Positions 33,293-42,310 of a DNA stretch of 64,000 nt are shown here, piece after piece. Under the pieces are notes generated by a model that had not been told where the DNA came from, ran no database searches, and saw only the letters and a list, made by a program, of their open reading frames with translations. Every line of letters begins with the position of its first letter. Within the stretch, counting starts at the first letter, position 1. The DNA comes from Gelatiniphilus marinus (lineage in GTDB: Bacteria; Bacteroidota; Bacteroidia; Flavobacteriales; Flavobacteriaceae), in assembly GCF_042678305.1 (NCBI RefSeq), contig NZ_JBHUDT010000005.1; one strand, written 5' to 3'. A program made the translations under genes and the position numbers.

Positions 33293-35914
33293 TTGAACTT
33301 TCTAAATAATAATAACCGTACTTTTCAGTTATCTAATAGACTAAAAACCTGCCTTTTGAAAACGCCAATTAAAGCCATATTAGCTATAACATGTTCTGTT
33401 GTTTTAATAACGGGTTGCTCAAGAAAAAAAGACAACTTTGTTAGCCGAAACTACCACGCCGTTACTGCCGAATTTAATGCGCTTTACAACGGTTATCTGG
33501 CTTTAGAAGCGGGCAGAAATACTTTAAACGAAAGCTACGCCGATAATTATTGGGATATTCTGCCCATAGAGCGCATGCAAATTCAAGAAGAAGTTGTGTT
33601 GCCAGGGCAATTTAAAAACGAGAACTTTAATAGAGCCGAAGAAAAAGCGGTAAAAGCCATTCAAAAACACAGCATTAATATTAAGGGCAAAGAAAAAAAT
33701 CCGCAAATAGACGAAGCATATTTGCTGCTGGGAAAAGCACGGTATTTCGATCAGCGTTTTGTGCCGGCACTTGCTGCTTTCAACAATATTCTCAATAAAT
33801 ACCCAACCAGCGATAAAATAAATCAAGTTAAAATTTGGCGCGAAAAAGCAAATATCCGCTTAGAAAACAATGAAGTTGCCATAAAAAAACTAAAGCGATT
33901 ATTATACGAAGAAGAGCTTGAAGACCAAGACTTGGCCGATGCCACTTCTATTTTGGCCCAGGCCTATTTAAACACCAAATCTGTTGATAGCGCCATTACA
34001 CAATTAACAATTGCCGCAAATGCTACAAAAAGCAACGACGAGCGCGGGCGATACCGCTTTATACAAGGGCAACTCTATAACAAATTGGGTTTTAAAGACA
34101 GCGCAAATATAGCTTTCGATAAAGTAATCGAGCTTAATAGAAAAACACCTCGAATTTATTTGATAAGCGCCCATATTGAAAAAATAAAAAATTTCGATTA
34201 CGAAAATGGCGATAAACGGGCACTTTTAGAACACCTCACAGCACTTGAAGAAAACCGAGAAAACAGACCTTATTTAGATAAGATTTACCATCAAATTGCC
34301 GAGTATCATTTAATTAATGAATCCGATTCTTTGGCAGTGAACTATTACAACAAATCGCTGCGCACAAACTCGCAAGACAAGCTTTTAAGAGCAAAAAACT
34401 ACCAAACCCTTGGCGACATGAATTTTGATACATCCATGTACGAAACCGCAGGTAGTTATTACGATAGCACCATGGCCAATTTGGTGTTAAACTCTAAACC
34501 ATACCGTGTTACAAAACGAAAACGCGATAATTTAGACGACGTTATCTATTACGAAAACATAGCCCGTGTAAACGACAGTGTTTTGCAATTGGTAAACTTC
34601 TCTGAAACCGAACGATTGGAATATTTCGAGTCTTTTGTAGAAACTTTAAAAGCTAAAGACGAAGAAGAAAAAGAAAAAGCCGGTACCGCAGCGCGCAACA
34701 CCGGATTGGCAATGGTAAACAATAAAATTGGTGGGCAAATACAAAATAGCGCAAAACCAAACCAAGCAACTTTGTTTTATTTTTACAATCCAACCACGGT
34801 AGCTTATGGTAAAAACGAGTTTATTAAAATATGGGGCGACAGGGTTTTAGAAGATAACTGGCGATGGTCCAACAAAACAACTTCAAAATCAGGTAACAAG
34901 GGGCCAGATATTAATATTGCAGATTTAGCTTCAGATGAAGAACGCTTTAATCCGCAGTATTATATATCTAAAATTCCTTCCGAAGAAAAAGTGATCGACA
35001 GCATTTCAAAAGAACGCAATTTCGCCTATTATCAATTAGGACTTATTTACAAAGAAAAATTTGCTGCATATAATTTATCAAAAAACAAGTTCCAAAGTTT
35101 ATTAAATAGCAATCCGGAGCAACGATTAATATTGCCAACAAAATATAATTTATATAAGATTTATGAATTATTAGGCGAAAACGACGAAGCATCAATCGCT
35201 AAAAACGAGATTATTACCCAGTACCCAGAATCGCGTTACGCGTCTATCTTGAACAACCCCGACCTAGCCGATTTAAAAGACAAAAATAGCCCTGAGTTTA
35301 TATATGAAACCTTATATGCACAACACGAAAATCAAGAATATTCAGACGTTATATCAAAATGCGAAACCTATATCAATGCTTTTGATGGCGACCCCATTGT
35401 GCCTAAATTAGAACTTTTAAAAGCCACTGCAACAGGTAGGTTATTAGGCTTTAACGCTTATAAAAAAGCCATTAATTACGTAGCCATAACCTTTGCAAAT
35501 ACAGACCAGGGCAAGCAGGCGCAAAAGATAGAATCTGAGATTTTACCAAAATTGGCTAGTACAGATTTTGTTGAAGCAACAAACGATAGCTCAACCCATT
35601 TTAAGGTTGTTTATAAATTTGAAAAAGCCGAATTAGAACAGGTTAGCGGTTTTAAAAAAAACTTGGACACCATTATAAAAAACATAAAATATCATAAACT
35701 AAAAACATCGGTTGATGTTTACAGCCCAAGCGTAAAGCTTGTTATAGTGCATGGTTTAAAAAATGCTCAACTTGCAAAAACATTCGATCAATTATTAACC
35801 AAAGCAGACCAAAAACAAATTAACAAGCCCTATTTTGCAATATCATCGGCAAACTATCAAATCGTTCAAATTCATAAAAATCTAGACACATATTTAAGCC
35901 TCAATAATAACTAA
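33293..35914 (+). CDS. porW: Type IX secretion lipoprotein PorW/SprE
   Basis: An 873-residue lipoprotein with TPR-like helical repeats. The lipobox ITGCSRKK lies near residues 38-45, followed by RNYHAVTAEFNALYNG and DNYWDILPIERMQIQ, segments I associate with PorW/SprE. Tetratricopeptide-like pairs run over much of residues 130-420. PorW/SprE is a periplasmic lipoprotein needed for type IX secretion and gliding in Bacteroidetes. The first start is TTG 33293, but TTG 33356 gives a more usual lipoprotein signal (MKTPIKAILAIT...) and may be the true start. It heads a group running through bactofilin to the ATP synthase genes. Confidence 0.88.
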   Translation: MNFLNNNNRTFQLSNRLKTCLLKTPIKAILAITCSVVLITGCSRKKDNFVSRNYHAVTAEFNALYNGYLALEAGRNTLNESYADNYWDILPIERMQIQEEVVLPGQFKNENFNRAEEKAVKAIQKHSINIKGKEKNPQIDEAYLLLGKARYFDQRFVPALAAFNNILNKYPTSDKINQVKIWREKANIRLENNEVAIKKLKRLLYEEELEDQDLADATSILAQAYLNTKSVDSAITQLTIAANATKSNDERGRYRFIQGQLYNKLGFKDSANIAFDKVIELNRKTPRIYLISAHIEKIKNFDYENGDKRALLEHLTALEENRENRPYLDKIYHQIAEYHLINESDSLAVNYYNKSLRTNSQDKLLRAKNYQTLGDMNFDTSMYETAGSYYDSTMANLVLNSKPYRVTKRKRDNLDDVIYYENIARVNDSVLQLVNFSETERLEYFESFVETLKAKDEEEKEKAGTAARNTGLAMVNNKIGGQIQNSAKPNQATLFYFYNPTTVAYGKNEFIKIWGDRVLEDNWRWSNKTTSKSGNKGPDINIADLASDEERFNPQYYISKIPSEEKVIDSISKERNFAYYQLGLIYKEKFAAYNLSKNKFQSLLNSNPEQRLILPTKYNLYKIYELLGENDEASIAKNEIITQYPESRYASILNNPDLADLKDKNSPEFIYETLYAQHENQEYSDVISKCETYINAFDGDPIVPKLELLKATATGRLLGFNAYKKAINYVAITFANTDQGKQAQKIESEILPKLASTDFVEATNDSSTHFKVVYKFEKAELEQVSGFKKNLDTIIKNIKYHKLKTSVDVYSPSVKLVIVHGLKNAQLAKTFDQLLTKADQKQINKPYFAISSANYQIVQIHKNLDTYLSLNNN

Positions 35915-35925
35915 ATTTAAACATT

Positions 35926-36351
35926 ATGTTCTCTGATAATAAAAAAGATAAAAATATGGTAGAAGGAACATCCAATCAAAACATTATATCTCAAGGCACT
36001 AAAATTGTTGGCGACTTTAATAGCGAAGGCGATTTTAGAGTAGATGGGATTATAGAAGGCAACATAAAAACCACAGGAAAAGTAGTTGTGGGAAAAGCTG
36101 GTTTTATAAAAGGCACCCTGCAAGGCACCGATGCTTATTTTGAAGGGAAGTTCTCAGGAAAACTAGCCTTATCAGGTACACTTACATTAAAAACCGCCGC
36201 CCACATAGAAGGCGAGGTAATTGTAGGCAAACTAGCGGTTGAGCCCGGGGCAACATTTAATGTAACCTGTGCTATGAAAGGCACTGTAAAAGAAACCAGC
36301 AAAAGTGGCCCACAAGAACAAAAACAGCCCGAAACCAAAAAAAACGCCTAA
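35926..36351 (+). CDS. Bactofilin family protein
   Basis: A 141-residue polymer-forming cytoskeletal protein. The bactofilin (DUF583) domain spans about residues 20-120 with repeated short beta strands of a right-handed beta-helix: GDFNSEGDFRVDGIIEGNIKTTG, then KVVVGKAGFIKGTL and HIEGEVIVGKLAVEPGA. Bactofilins assemble without nucleotide into filaments near the membrane and help cell shape, motility or secretion. It starts 11 bases after porW. Its last 47 bases overlap the next gene, so the two are probably translationally coupled. Confidence 0.9.
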   Translation: MFSDNKKDKNMVEGTSNQNIISQGTKIVGDFNSEGDFRVDGIIEGNIKTTGKVVVGKAGFIKGTLQGTDAYFEGKFSGKLALSGTLTLKTAAHIEGEVIVGKLAVEPGATFNVTCAMKGTVKETSKSGPQEQKQPETKKNA

Positions 36352-36556
36352 TAAGTACATCCGTTTTACATCTATGGCCATTCAAATGGGTTTAACCATA
36401 TATTTAGGTAGTAAATTAGGCGAGTGGCTAGATGTAAAATTTAACAATAGCAATCAATTATACTTCAAAATAGTATCTCTAATAGCGGTTTTCATGGCTA
36501 TATTTTCGGTGATATATCAAGTATTAAAACTAACAAATAAAGATTCTGATGACTAA
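36305..36556 (+). CDS. AtpZ/AtpI-like small membrane protein
   Basis: An 83-residue protein with a basic N-terminus and two membrane helices (about residues 25-40 and 53-75). The AtpZ/putative F0F1-ATPase subunit signature GLTIYLGSKLGEWLD spans the first helix. AtpI/AtpZ proteins help c-ring assembly and possibly cation transport. The start is GTG 36305, overlapping bactofilin by 47 bases. The only later candidate, ATG 36374, would cut into the conserved NKYI..F lead-in, so I prefer the GTG. It overlaps the next gene by 8 bases. Confidence 0.75.
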   Translation: MAHKNKNSPKPKKTPNKYIRFTSMAIQMGLTIYLGSKLGEWLDVKFNNSNQLYFKIVSLIAVFMAIFSVIYQVLKLTNKDSDD

Positions 36557-36920
36557 ACGTATTTTAATAATGCTCGCAGTGCTATTGTTGCTGTTTGTGT
36601 TAAGCTACTCCATACATAATACCCTTATAAGTACAGATTTAAGCTTTTCATTATTTCATGTGTATCTGTTTCATGTTATTGCGGTTGCTATAATTTATGC
36701 AACAGTAGAATTTGTTGCCGAAAACCTGCCCACCCAAGCGGGAAACGCCTATTTGGTGCTTATGTGTTTTAAAATAGGGATATTCTTGTTAATATTTAAA
36801 ACCGCTGTTTTTGAAAACGATGCATTAACTATGCCAGAGCGCATAGCACTGGTGGTGCCTTTGTTTGTTTTTTTAATTACCGAAGCTATTGCAGTAGCAA
36901 AGTTGTTAAATAGCAAATAG
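36549..36920 (+). CDS. DUF6168 family membrane protein
   Basis: A 123-residue protein with four predicted membrane helices (about residues 5-22, 34-57, 68-86 and 97-117), recognised as the DUF6168 type usually found between the AtpZ-like gene and atpB in flavobacteria. Its place corresponds to that of AtpI in other operons, so a role in ATP synthase assembly is plausible but not shown by sequence. Confidence 0.7.
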   Translation: MTKRILIMLAVLLLLFVLSYSIHNTLISTDLSFSLFHVYLFHVIAVAIIYATVEFVAENLPTQAGNAYLVLMCFKIGIFLLIFKTAVFENDALTMPERIALVVPLFVFLITEAIAVAKLLNSK

Positions 36921-36985
36921 TTAATATATTGTTCTAATCTTTTCTCGAATTTGCCAAAAACTAAAAAAGTTAAATAAAAAAGGGG

Positions 36986-37015
36986 TTTGGTTTTTTAAAT
37001 TATTGCTTACATTTG
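36986..37015 (+). promoter_or_regulatory. Promoter of the atpBEFHAG operon
   Basis: TTTG (36986-36989) and TACATTTG (37008-37015) are separated by 18 bases, an excellent fit to the Bacteroidetes -33/-7 promoter. The atpB start is 45 bases after the -7 box. It lies in the 139-base gap after the DUF6168 gene. Confidence 0.75.
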
Positions 37016-37059
37016 CACAAAATTTTTGGATAGCATAATTATTATTAGTTAGAAAAGAT

Positions 37060-38172
37060 ATGGTGGTAGCAAAAAAATCTATCAAGTTTTTAGTAGCATT
37101 CGTTTTGGCATTAACATCTTTTACAGCACTAGCTCAAGATGAAACTGTTGAAAATAATTTAATAGATTCGCCAGACGAGATAGGAGCATATATAGCACAT
37201 CACCTTAAAGATGCACACGACTTTCATTTGTTTACCAATAATAAAACCGGTGTTCATTACGGTTTCCCACTGCCAGTTATTGTCTGGACCAGCAATGGGT
37301 TGAAAACATTTATGTCTTCAGCTTTTCATCATGACGATTACGGAAAAGTAATTGTCGAAGCTGGCGATACAAAACTGGTAAAATACCATTCTAAAATTTA
37401 CGAATTGGACGATGCTGCAACAGCGCTTAATTTTGATGCAGACAAGCACCCAACAAATGCTAAAAAAGTAATCGATTTTTCTATTACAAAAAGTGTTTTT
37501 GGTATGTTGTTAACAGGCTTGCTTATGCTATTGGGCTTCGGAGCGCTAGCGCGCGGATATAAAAAAGGAAAAACCATCCCAAAAGGGTTCTCAAGAGTAT
37601 TAGAGCCTTTGGTTATTTATGTTCGCGACGAAATTGCACGTCCAAATATTGGCGAGAAAAAGTACCGTAAATTTATGGGCTTTTTGTTAACCGTGTTTTT
37701 CTTTATCTGGATTTTAAATATGTTAGGGTTAACGCCACTAGGTTTTAACGTAACCGGCCAAATAGCCGTAACAGCTTGTCTAGCCATTTTTACTATGGTT
37801 ATATATTTGGTAAGCGGCACAAAATATTTTTGGGCGCACACCTTATGGATGCCTGGTGTACCGCATGTTTTAAGGCCCATTTTAGCAGTTATAGAGTTGG
37901 TAGGCTTTGTTTTGATCAAGCCGTTTTCGTTATTGTTGCGTTTATTTGCGAACATAACCGCAGGTCACTTTATAGTAATGAGCTTAATAGCGTTAATGGT
38001 TACCCTTAAAGCCTCTTTTGGGCCGGTGGTGTCCACGGGAATGTCGTTAGTGTTGGCGTTATTTATTATGCTTATCGAGATTTTGGTAGCCTTTTTACAG
38101 GCCTTTATCTTTACAATGCTATCGTCTCTGTTTATTGGCATGGCTGTTGAAGAGCACCACGAAGCACACTAA
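37060..38172 (+). CDS. atpB: ATP synthase F0 subunit a
   Basis: Proton-channel subunit of the F0 sector in the inner membrane. It has 370 residues against about 270 in E. coli. The extra N-terminal part includes a signal peptide (about residues 1-26, TSFTALAQDE) and a His/Asp-rich periplasmic region (HHLKDAHDFHLF), as is usual in Bacteroidetes. The membrane core follows from about residue 145, with the essential arginine in LLLRLFANITAGH near residue 292. The C-terminus VEEHHEAH is histidine-rich. First gene of the operon and preceded by a clear promoter. Confidence 0.95.
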   Translation: MVVAKKSIKFLVAFVLALTSFTALAQDETVENNLIDSPDEIGAYIAHHLKDAHDFHLFTNNKTGVHYGFPLPVIVWTSNGLKTFMSSAFHHDDYGKVIVEAGDTKLVKYHSKIYELDDAATALNFDADKHPTNAKKVIDFSITKSVFGMLLTGLLMLLGFGALARGYKKGKTIPKGFSRVLEPLVIYVRDEIARPNIGEKKYRKFMGFLLTVFFFIWILNMLGLTPLGFNVTGQIAVTACLAIFTMVIYLVSGTKYFWAHTLWMPGVPHVLRPILAVIELVGFVLIKPFSLLLRLFANITAGHFIVMSLIALMVTLKASFGPVVSTGMSLVLALFIMLIEILVAFLQAFIFTMLSSLFIGMAVEEHHEAH

Positions 38173-38259
38173 ATAAAATTAATACCATAGGACGTAAAAA
38201 ATCCTGCAGGTACAACAAAGAAGAATTTGTTTAATTAATATTTATAAAACCAAATTAGT

Positions 38260-38448
38260 ATGTACAATTTAATTGGAGCAGGATTAATCGTAATCGGTGG
38301 AGGTTATGGTCTAGGTCAAATTGGATCAAAAGCAATGGAAAGTATTGCTCGCCAACCAGAAGCAGCTGGAAAAATTCAAACAGCGATGATTATCATCGGA
38401 GCCTTATTGGAAGGTTTGGCATTCGGTGCGTTAATCTTAGGGAAATAA
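38260..38448 (+). CDS. atpE: ATP synthase F0 subunit c
   Basis: A 62-residue double-helix hairpin that forms the rotor ring. Helix 1 has the packed-glycine pattern GGGYGLGQIG, the polar loop is SIARQPEA, and helix 2 carries the ion-binding carboxylate Glu51 in GALLEGLAFGAL. The residues after Glu51 are Gly-Leu rather than the Ser/Thr of sodium-type rings, so proton coupling is more likely, although Gln20 in helix 1 also occurs in sodium rings. Confidence 0.95.
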   Translation: MYNLIGAGLIVIGGGYGLGQIGSKAMESIARQPEAAGKIQTAMIIIGALLEGLAFGALILGK

Positions 38449-38544
38449 GAATTTCCTAGAAAAAATGAAGCAGTTTTCTGCAACGGTTGGTTGCAGAAAC
38501 TGTTTTAAATTAAACAAAAAAAGAATTTTAGTAATCTATATAGT

Positions 38545-39045
38545 ATGGAAACTTTATTAAACGATTTTTCGGTAGGATTATTTGCTATGCAAGCTGCTAT
38601 CTTAGTAATATTAATAGTATTAATGAGAAAATTTGCATGGAAACCAATTTTAGATGCTCTACAATCTAGAGAAGAAGGCATACAAAACGCCTTAGATTCT
38701 GCAGAGAAAGCAAAATTAGAGATGGAGAATCTTACTGCATCAAACGAGAAACTACTTCAAGAAGCCCGCATAGAAAGAGATGGCATATTAAAAGAAGCCC
38801 GCGAAATGAAAGACAACATGATCGCAACAGCAAAAGAAGAGGCTCAGGCACAAGTAGATTCCATGATCGCGCAAGCTCAAGAAGCAATTGTAATTGAGAA
38901 AAAAGCAGCCTTGGCCGAATTAAAGAGCCATGTGGCCAGTATTTCTATAGAAATGTCTGAAAAAGTAATGCAGCAAGAATTGTCTAACAAAGACAAGCAA
39001 CTAGCATTAGTGAACACCATGTTGAGCGAAGCGAAATTTAATTAA
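38545..39045 (+). CDS. atpF: ATP synthase F0 subunit b
   Basis: A 166-residue peripheral-stalk subunit. A single N-terminal membrane helix (about residues 8-27) is followed by the RKFAWKPILDAL hinge and a long charged coiled-coil to the C-terminus that dimerises and binds delta. Length and layout are typical. Between atpE and this gene, 38475-38501 contains a weak hairpin (GTTTTCTGCAAC with GTTGCAGAAACTG) that may modulate expression. Confidence 0.94.
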   Translation: METLLNDFSVGLFAMQAAILVILIVLMRKFAWKPILDALQSREEGIQNALDSAEKAKLEMENLTASNEKLLQEARIERDGILKEAREMKDNMIATAKEEAQAQVDSMIAQAQEAIVIEKKAALAELKSHVASISIEMSEKVMQQELSNKDKQLALVNTMLSEAKFN

Positions 39046-39124
39046 GTATATAACCAAAAAACATAGCCTTTTAACGTTTTAACCATTTAAAACAACTTAA
39101 AGATTATTAATAGCACAGGAAACT

Positions 39125-39661
39125 ATGGCAGGAGCAAGAGCAGCAATACGCTATGCAAAAGCGGTTTTAAGTTTAGCAAACGATTCGAATACAGCAGAAA
39201 CTGTATGTAAAGACATGAAGCTCTTTGCTAAAACCATCGCACAAAACAAAGACTTAAGCAATATGCTTAAAAGTCCCGTTGTTGGTGCAGCTATAAAGAA
39301 ATCGGCTTTATTGGAAATTTTTAAAAAGGCTAATGCACTATCGGTTAATTTAATAGATATCTTAACGGCCAATAAGCGCTTAGCTTTATTAGAGTCTGTA
39401 GCCTTAGAATACATAAAGTTATACGACGCACAAAGAGGAATGCAGTTGGCAACGGTTACTACTGCGGTCGCTTTAACCGATCAATTAAAAACCAAAGTAC
39501 TGGCTAAAGTAAAAGAACTAACCGGAAAAAGTGCAGAAATAGAAAATATTGTAGATCAAAGCATTATAGGTGGTTTTGTGTTAAGGGTAGGAGATGTTCA
39601 GTACGATGCGAGCATTTCAAATAAACTCAACCAACTAAAAAGAGAATTTACGTTAAATTAA
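39125..39661 (+). CDS. atpH: ATP synthase F1 subunit delta
   Basis: A 178-residue OSCP/delta subunit that links the peripheral stalk to the F1 head. The N-terminal helical domain opens ARAAIRYAKAVLSLA; the C-terminal part has the family signature IGGFVLRVGDVQYDASISNKL near residue 150. Normal length, within the atp operon. Confidence 0.94.
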   Translation: MAGARAAIRYAKAVLSLANDSNTAETVCKDMKLFAKTIAQNKDLSNMLKSPVVGAAIKKSALLEIFKKANALSVNLIDILTANKRLALLESVALEYIKLYDAQRGMQLATVTTAVALTDQLKTKVLAKVKELTGKSAEIENIVDQSIIGGFVLRVGDVQYDASISNKLNQLKREFTLN

Positions 39662-39703
39662 AATAATTCAGGATACTGAGTTCTGAATTCCAAATTAATA
39701 AAG

Positions 39704-41284
39704 ATGGCAGAAGTAAAACCAGCTGAAATATCAGCAATCTTAAAACAACAACTTTCAGGTTTTGAAGCAGGCGCTTCACTAGACGAAGTAGGAACCGTAT
39801 TAACAGTAGGTGATGGTATTGTACGTGCTTACGGATTATCTAACGCCCAATACGGTGAGTTAGCAGAATTTGAAGGCGGTCTTGAAGGCATTATCCTTAA
39901 TCTAGAAGAAGATAACGTAGGTATTGTATTACTAGGGCACTCTAAAGCCGTTGTAGAAGGATCCACGGTTAAGCGTACAGGACGTATCGCATCTATTAAT
40001 GTAGGCGAAGGTATTGTTGGTCGTGTTGTAGATACACTTGGTTTACCAATAGACGGTAAAGGCCCAATAACTGGCGAAACATACCAAATGCCATTAGAGC
40101 GTAAAGCCCCTGGCGTTATCTATCGTGAGCCAGTTACCGAACCATTGCAAACAGGTATAAAATCCATCGACGCCATGATACCCGTAGGTAGAGGGCAGCG
40201 TGAGTTGGTTATTGGCGATAGGCAAACAGGTAAAACAACCGTTTGTATCGATACCATTTTAAATCAAAAAGAATTTTACGATGCAGGCGAGCCTGTATAT
40301 TGTATATATGTTGCAGTAGGCCAAAAAGCATCTACGGTAGCAAACATTGCCAAGGTTCTGGAAGAAAGAGGAGCATTGGCTTACACAACAATAGTGGCAG
40401 CAAACGCATCAGATCCTGCACCAATGCAAGTATATGCACCTATGGCAGGAGCTGCAATTGGAGAGTATTTTAGAGATACGGGGCGTCCAGCCTTAATTAT
40501 TTATGATGATTTATCTAAACAAGCAGTAGCTTACCGCGAGGTGTCTTTATTATTACGTCGCCCACCAGGACGTGAGGCGTATCCAGGAGACGTTTTCTAT
40601 CTGCACTCGCGTTTACTAGAGCGTTCTGCAAAAATAATTAATGATGATGCTATTGCTAAAGAAATGAACGATTTACCAGATAGCTTAAAGCCCATGGTAA
40701 AAGGTGGAGGTTCGTTAACAGCATTACCAATTATTGAAACACAGGCAGGAGACGTATCGGCATATATTCCAACAAACGTAATTTCTATTACCGATGGGCA
40801 GATTTTCTTGGATGGAGATTTATTTAACTCTGGTGTTCGTCCGGCAATTAACGTAGGTATATCGGTATCGCGTGTTGGTGGTAACGCACAGATAAAATCC
40901 ATGAAAAAGGTATCTGGTACACTAAAATTAGATCAAGCGCAATTCCGCGAGTTAGAAGCTTTCGCTAAGTTTGGGTCTGATTTAGATGCCGTTACTTTAA
41001 ACGTAATCGAAAAAGGTAAGCGTAACGTTGAGATTTTAAAACAAGCACAAAACGATCCGTTCACAGTTGAAGACCAAGTAGCCATTATTTACGCGGGGTC
41101 TAAAAACTTATTGAAAGATGTTCCTGTTGAAAAAGTAAAAGAATTCGAGCGCGATTATATTGAATTCTTAAACGCAAAACACAGAGATGTTTTAGATACT
41201 TTAAAGGCAGGTAAATTAACTGATGAAGTTACAGATACATTAACCGCTGTAGCTAAAGATTTATCAGGGAAGTATAGAGCATAG
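39704..41284 (+). CDS. atpA: ATP synthase F1 subunit alpha
   Basis: A 526-residue non-catalytic nucleotide-binding subunit. The P-loop GDRQTGKT lies near residue 172, the RELVIGDRQ lead-in is intact, and the arginine-finger region SRVGGNAQI follows near residue 388. Length is close to the family norm (about 510). The 85 bases after the stop hold a large inverted repeat before atpG. Confidence 0.97.
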   Translation: MAEVKPAEISAILKQQLSGFEAGASLDEVGTVLTVGDGIVRAYGLSNAQYGELAEFEGGLEGIILNLEEDNVGIVLLGHSKAVVEGSTVKRTGRIASINVGEGIVGRVVDTLGLPIDGKGPITGETYQMPLERKAPGVIYREPVTEPLQTGIKSIDAMIPVGRGQRELVIGDRQTGKTTVCIDTILNQKEFYDAGEPVYCIYVAVGQKASTVANIAKVLEERGALAYTTIVAANASDPAPMQVYAPMAGAAIGEYFRDTGRPALIIYDDLSKQAVAYREVSLLLRRPPGREAYPGDVFYLHSRLLERSAKIINDDAIAKEMNDLPDSLKPMVKGGGSLTALPIIETQAGDVSAYIPTNVISITDGQIFLDGDLFNSGVRPAINVGISVSRVGGNAQIKSMKKVSGTLKLDQAQFRELEAFAKFGSDLDAVTLNVIEKGKRNVEILKQAQNDPFTVEDQVAIIYAGSKNLLKDVPVEKVKEFERDYIEFLNAKHRDVLDTLKAGKLTDEVTDTLTAVAKDLSGKYRA

Positions 41285-41362
41285 TTGTCATTCCTGCGAA
41301 GGCAGGAATCTTATGGTTTGAAGTTCAATTAAAATAGATTCCTGCCTTCGCAGGAATGACAA
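41285..41362. repeat. Paired REP-like palindromes between atpA and atpG
   Basis: The 27 bases at 41285-41311 are perfectly complementary to 41336-41362 across a 24-base spacer. Each arm also contains its own small hairpin (ATTCCTGC, GAAG, GCAGGAAT). The core CCTGCGAAGGCAGG is a widespread REP-type word. It fills nearly all of the gap, starting one base after the atpA stop codon. It could attenuate or stabilise the atp mRNA; a degenerate copy is at 46396-46418. Confidence 0.85.
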
Positions 41363-41369
41363 AAATAGA

Positions 41370-42230
41370 ATGGCAAATCTAAAAGAAATACGTAACAGAA
41401 TATCATCGGTATCTTCAACCATGCAGATTACCAGTGCCATGAAAATGGTATCGGCTGCAAAGTTAAAGAAAGCGCAAGATGCTATTACCGCAATGCGTCC
41501 GTATGCAGATAAATTAACCGAGCTTTTACAAACTCTAAGTGCGACTTTAGATGCAAATTCCGGAAGTAAATTTTCAACCCAGCGCGATGTCAATAAAGTA
41601 TTGGTTGTTGCCATTACTTCAAACAGAGGACTGTGCGGAGCGTTTAACTCTAACATTATAAAACAAACCCAAAACCTAATAACTAATGTTTATGCAGATA
41701 AAAGCGTATCTGTATTCGCTATAGGTAAAAAGGCCAATGATGCCTTTACAAAGCAAAACCTGGTTATTGCTAATAAAAGCGAGGTTTTTGATGATTTAAC
41801 TTTCAATAATGTTTCAGAAATAGCTGAAACTTTGATGGATAAATTTGTTTCGGGTGAGTTCGATAAAATCGAAATTGTTTACAATAAATTTAAAAATGCG
41901 GCGACTCAAATTGTAATAACCGAGCAATTTTTGCCAATACTCCCCATTGAAGGCGATGTAAATACCAGTACCGATTATATTTTTGAGCCCTCAAAAGCCG
42001 AAATTGTAGAACAGCTTATCCCTAAGTCATTAAAAACACAATTGTATAAAGGTATTAGAGACTCTTTTGCTTCTGAGCACGGTGCAAGAATGACGGCAAT
42101 GCACAAAGCAACAGATAATGCCACAGAGTTAAGAGACCAGCTTAAATTAACTTACAACAAAGCACGACAAGCAGCAATTACCAACGAAATCCTAGAAATT
42201 GTTGGTGGTGCAGAGGCTTTGAATAATTAA
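41370..42230 (+). CDS. atpG: ATP synthase F1 subunit gamma
   Basis: The 286-residue central rotor shaft. The N-terminal helix MANLKEIRNRISSVSSTMQITSAMKMVSAAKL and the C-terminal MTAMHKATDNATELRDQLKLTYNKARQAAITNEI are both canonical. It is the last atp gene here: atpD and atpC do not follow, and a strong terminator closes the operon, so the beta and epsilon subunits must be encoded elsewhere. Confidence 0.96.
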   Translation: MANLKEIRNRISSVSSTMQITSAMKMVSAAKLKKAQDAITAMRPYADKLTELLQTLSATLDANSGSKFSTQRDVNKVLVVAITSNRGLCGAFNSNIIKQTQNLITNVYADKSVSVFAIGKKANDAFTKQNLVIANKSEVFDDLTFNNVSEIAETLMDKFVSGEFDKIEIVYNKFKNAATQIVITEQFLPILPIEGDVNTSTDYIFEPSKAEIVEQLIPKSLKTQLYKGIRDSFASEHGARMTAMHKATDNATELRDQLKLTYNKARQAAITNEILEIVGGAEALNN

Positions 42231-42258
42231 AGCACGATTTTTTAAATTACAATATTAT

Positions 42259-42293
42259 AAACCTTTCATTAACATTTAATGAGAGGTTTTTTA
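42259..42293 (+). terminator. Intrinsic terminator of the atp operon
   Basis: A 14-bp stem (AAACCTTTCATTAA with TTAATGAGAGGTTT, one G-T pair) closes on a 3-base loop and runs into a T-run at 42287-42292. It lies 28 bases after the atpG stop. Confidence 0.88.
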
Positions 42294-42310
42294 TTGCTGT
42301 TTGGTTTTTA

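Noticed and set aside
41288..41656. Reverse open frame over the REP pair and the start of atpG.
   Set aside because: It covers conserved atpG sequence and the palindromes and shows no independent features.
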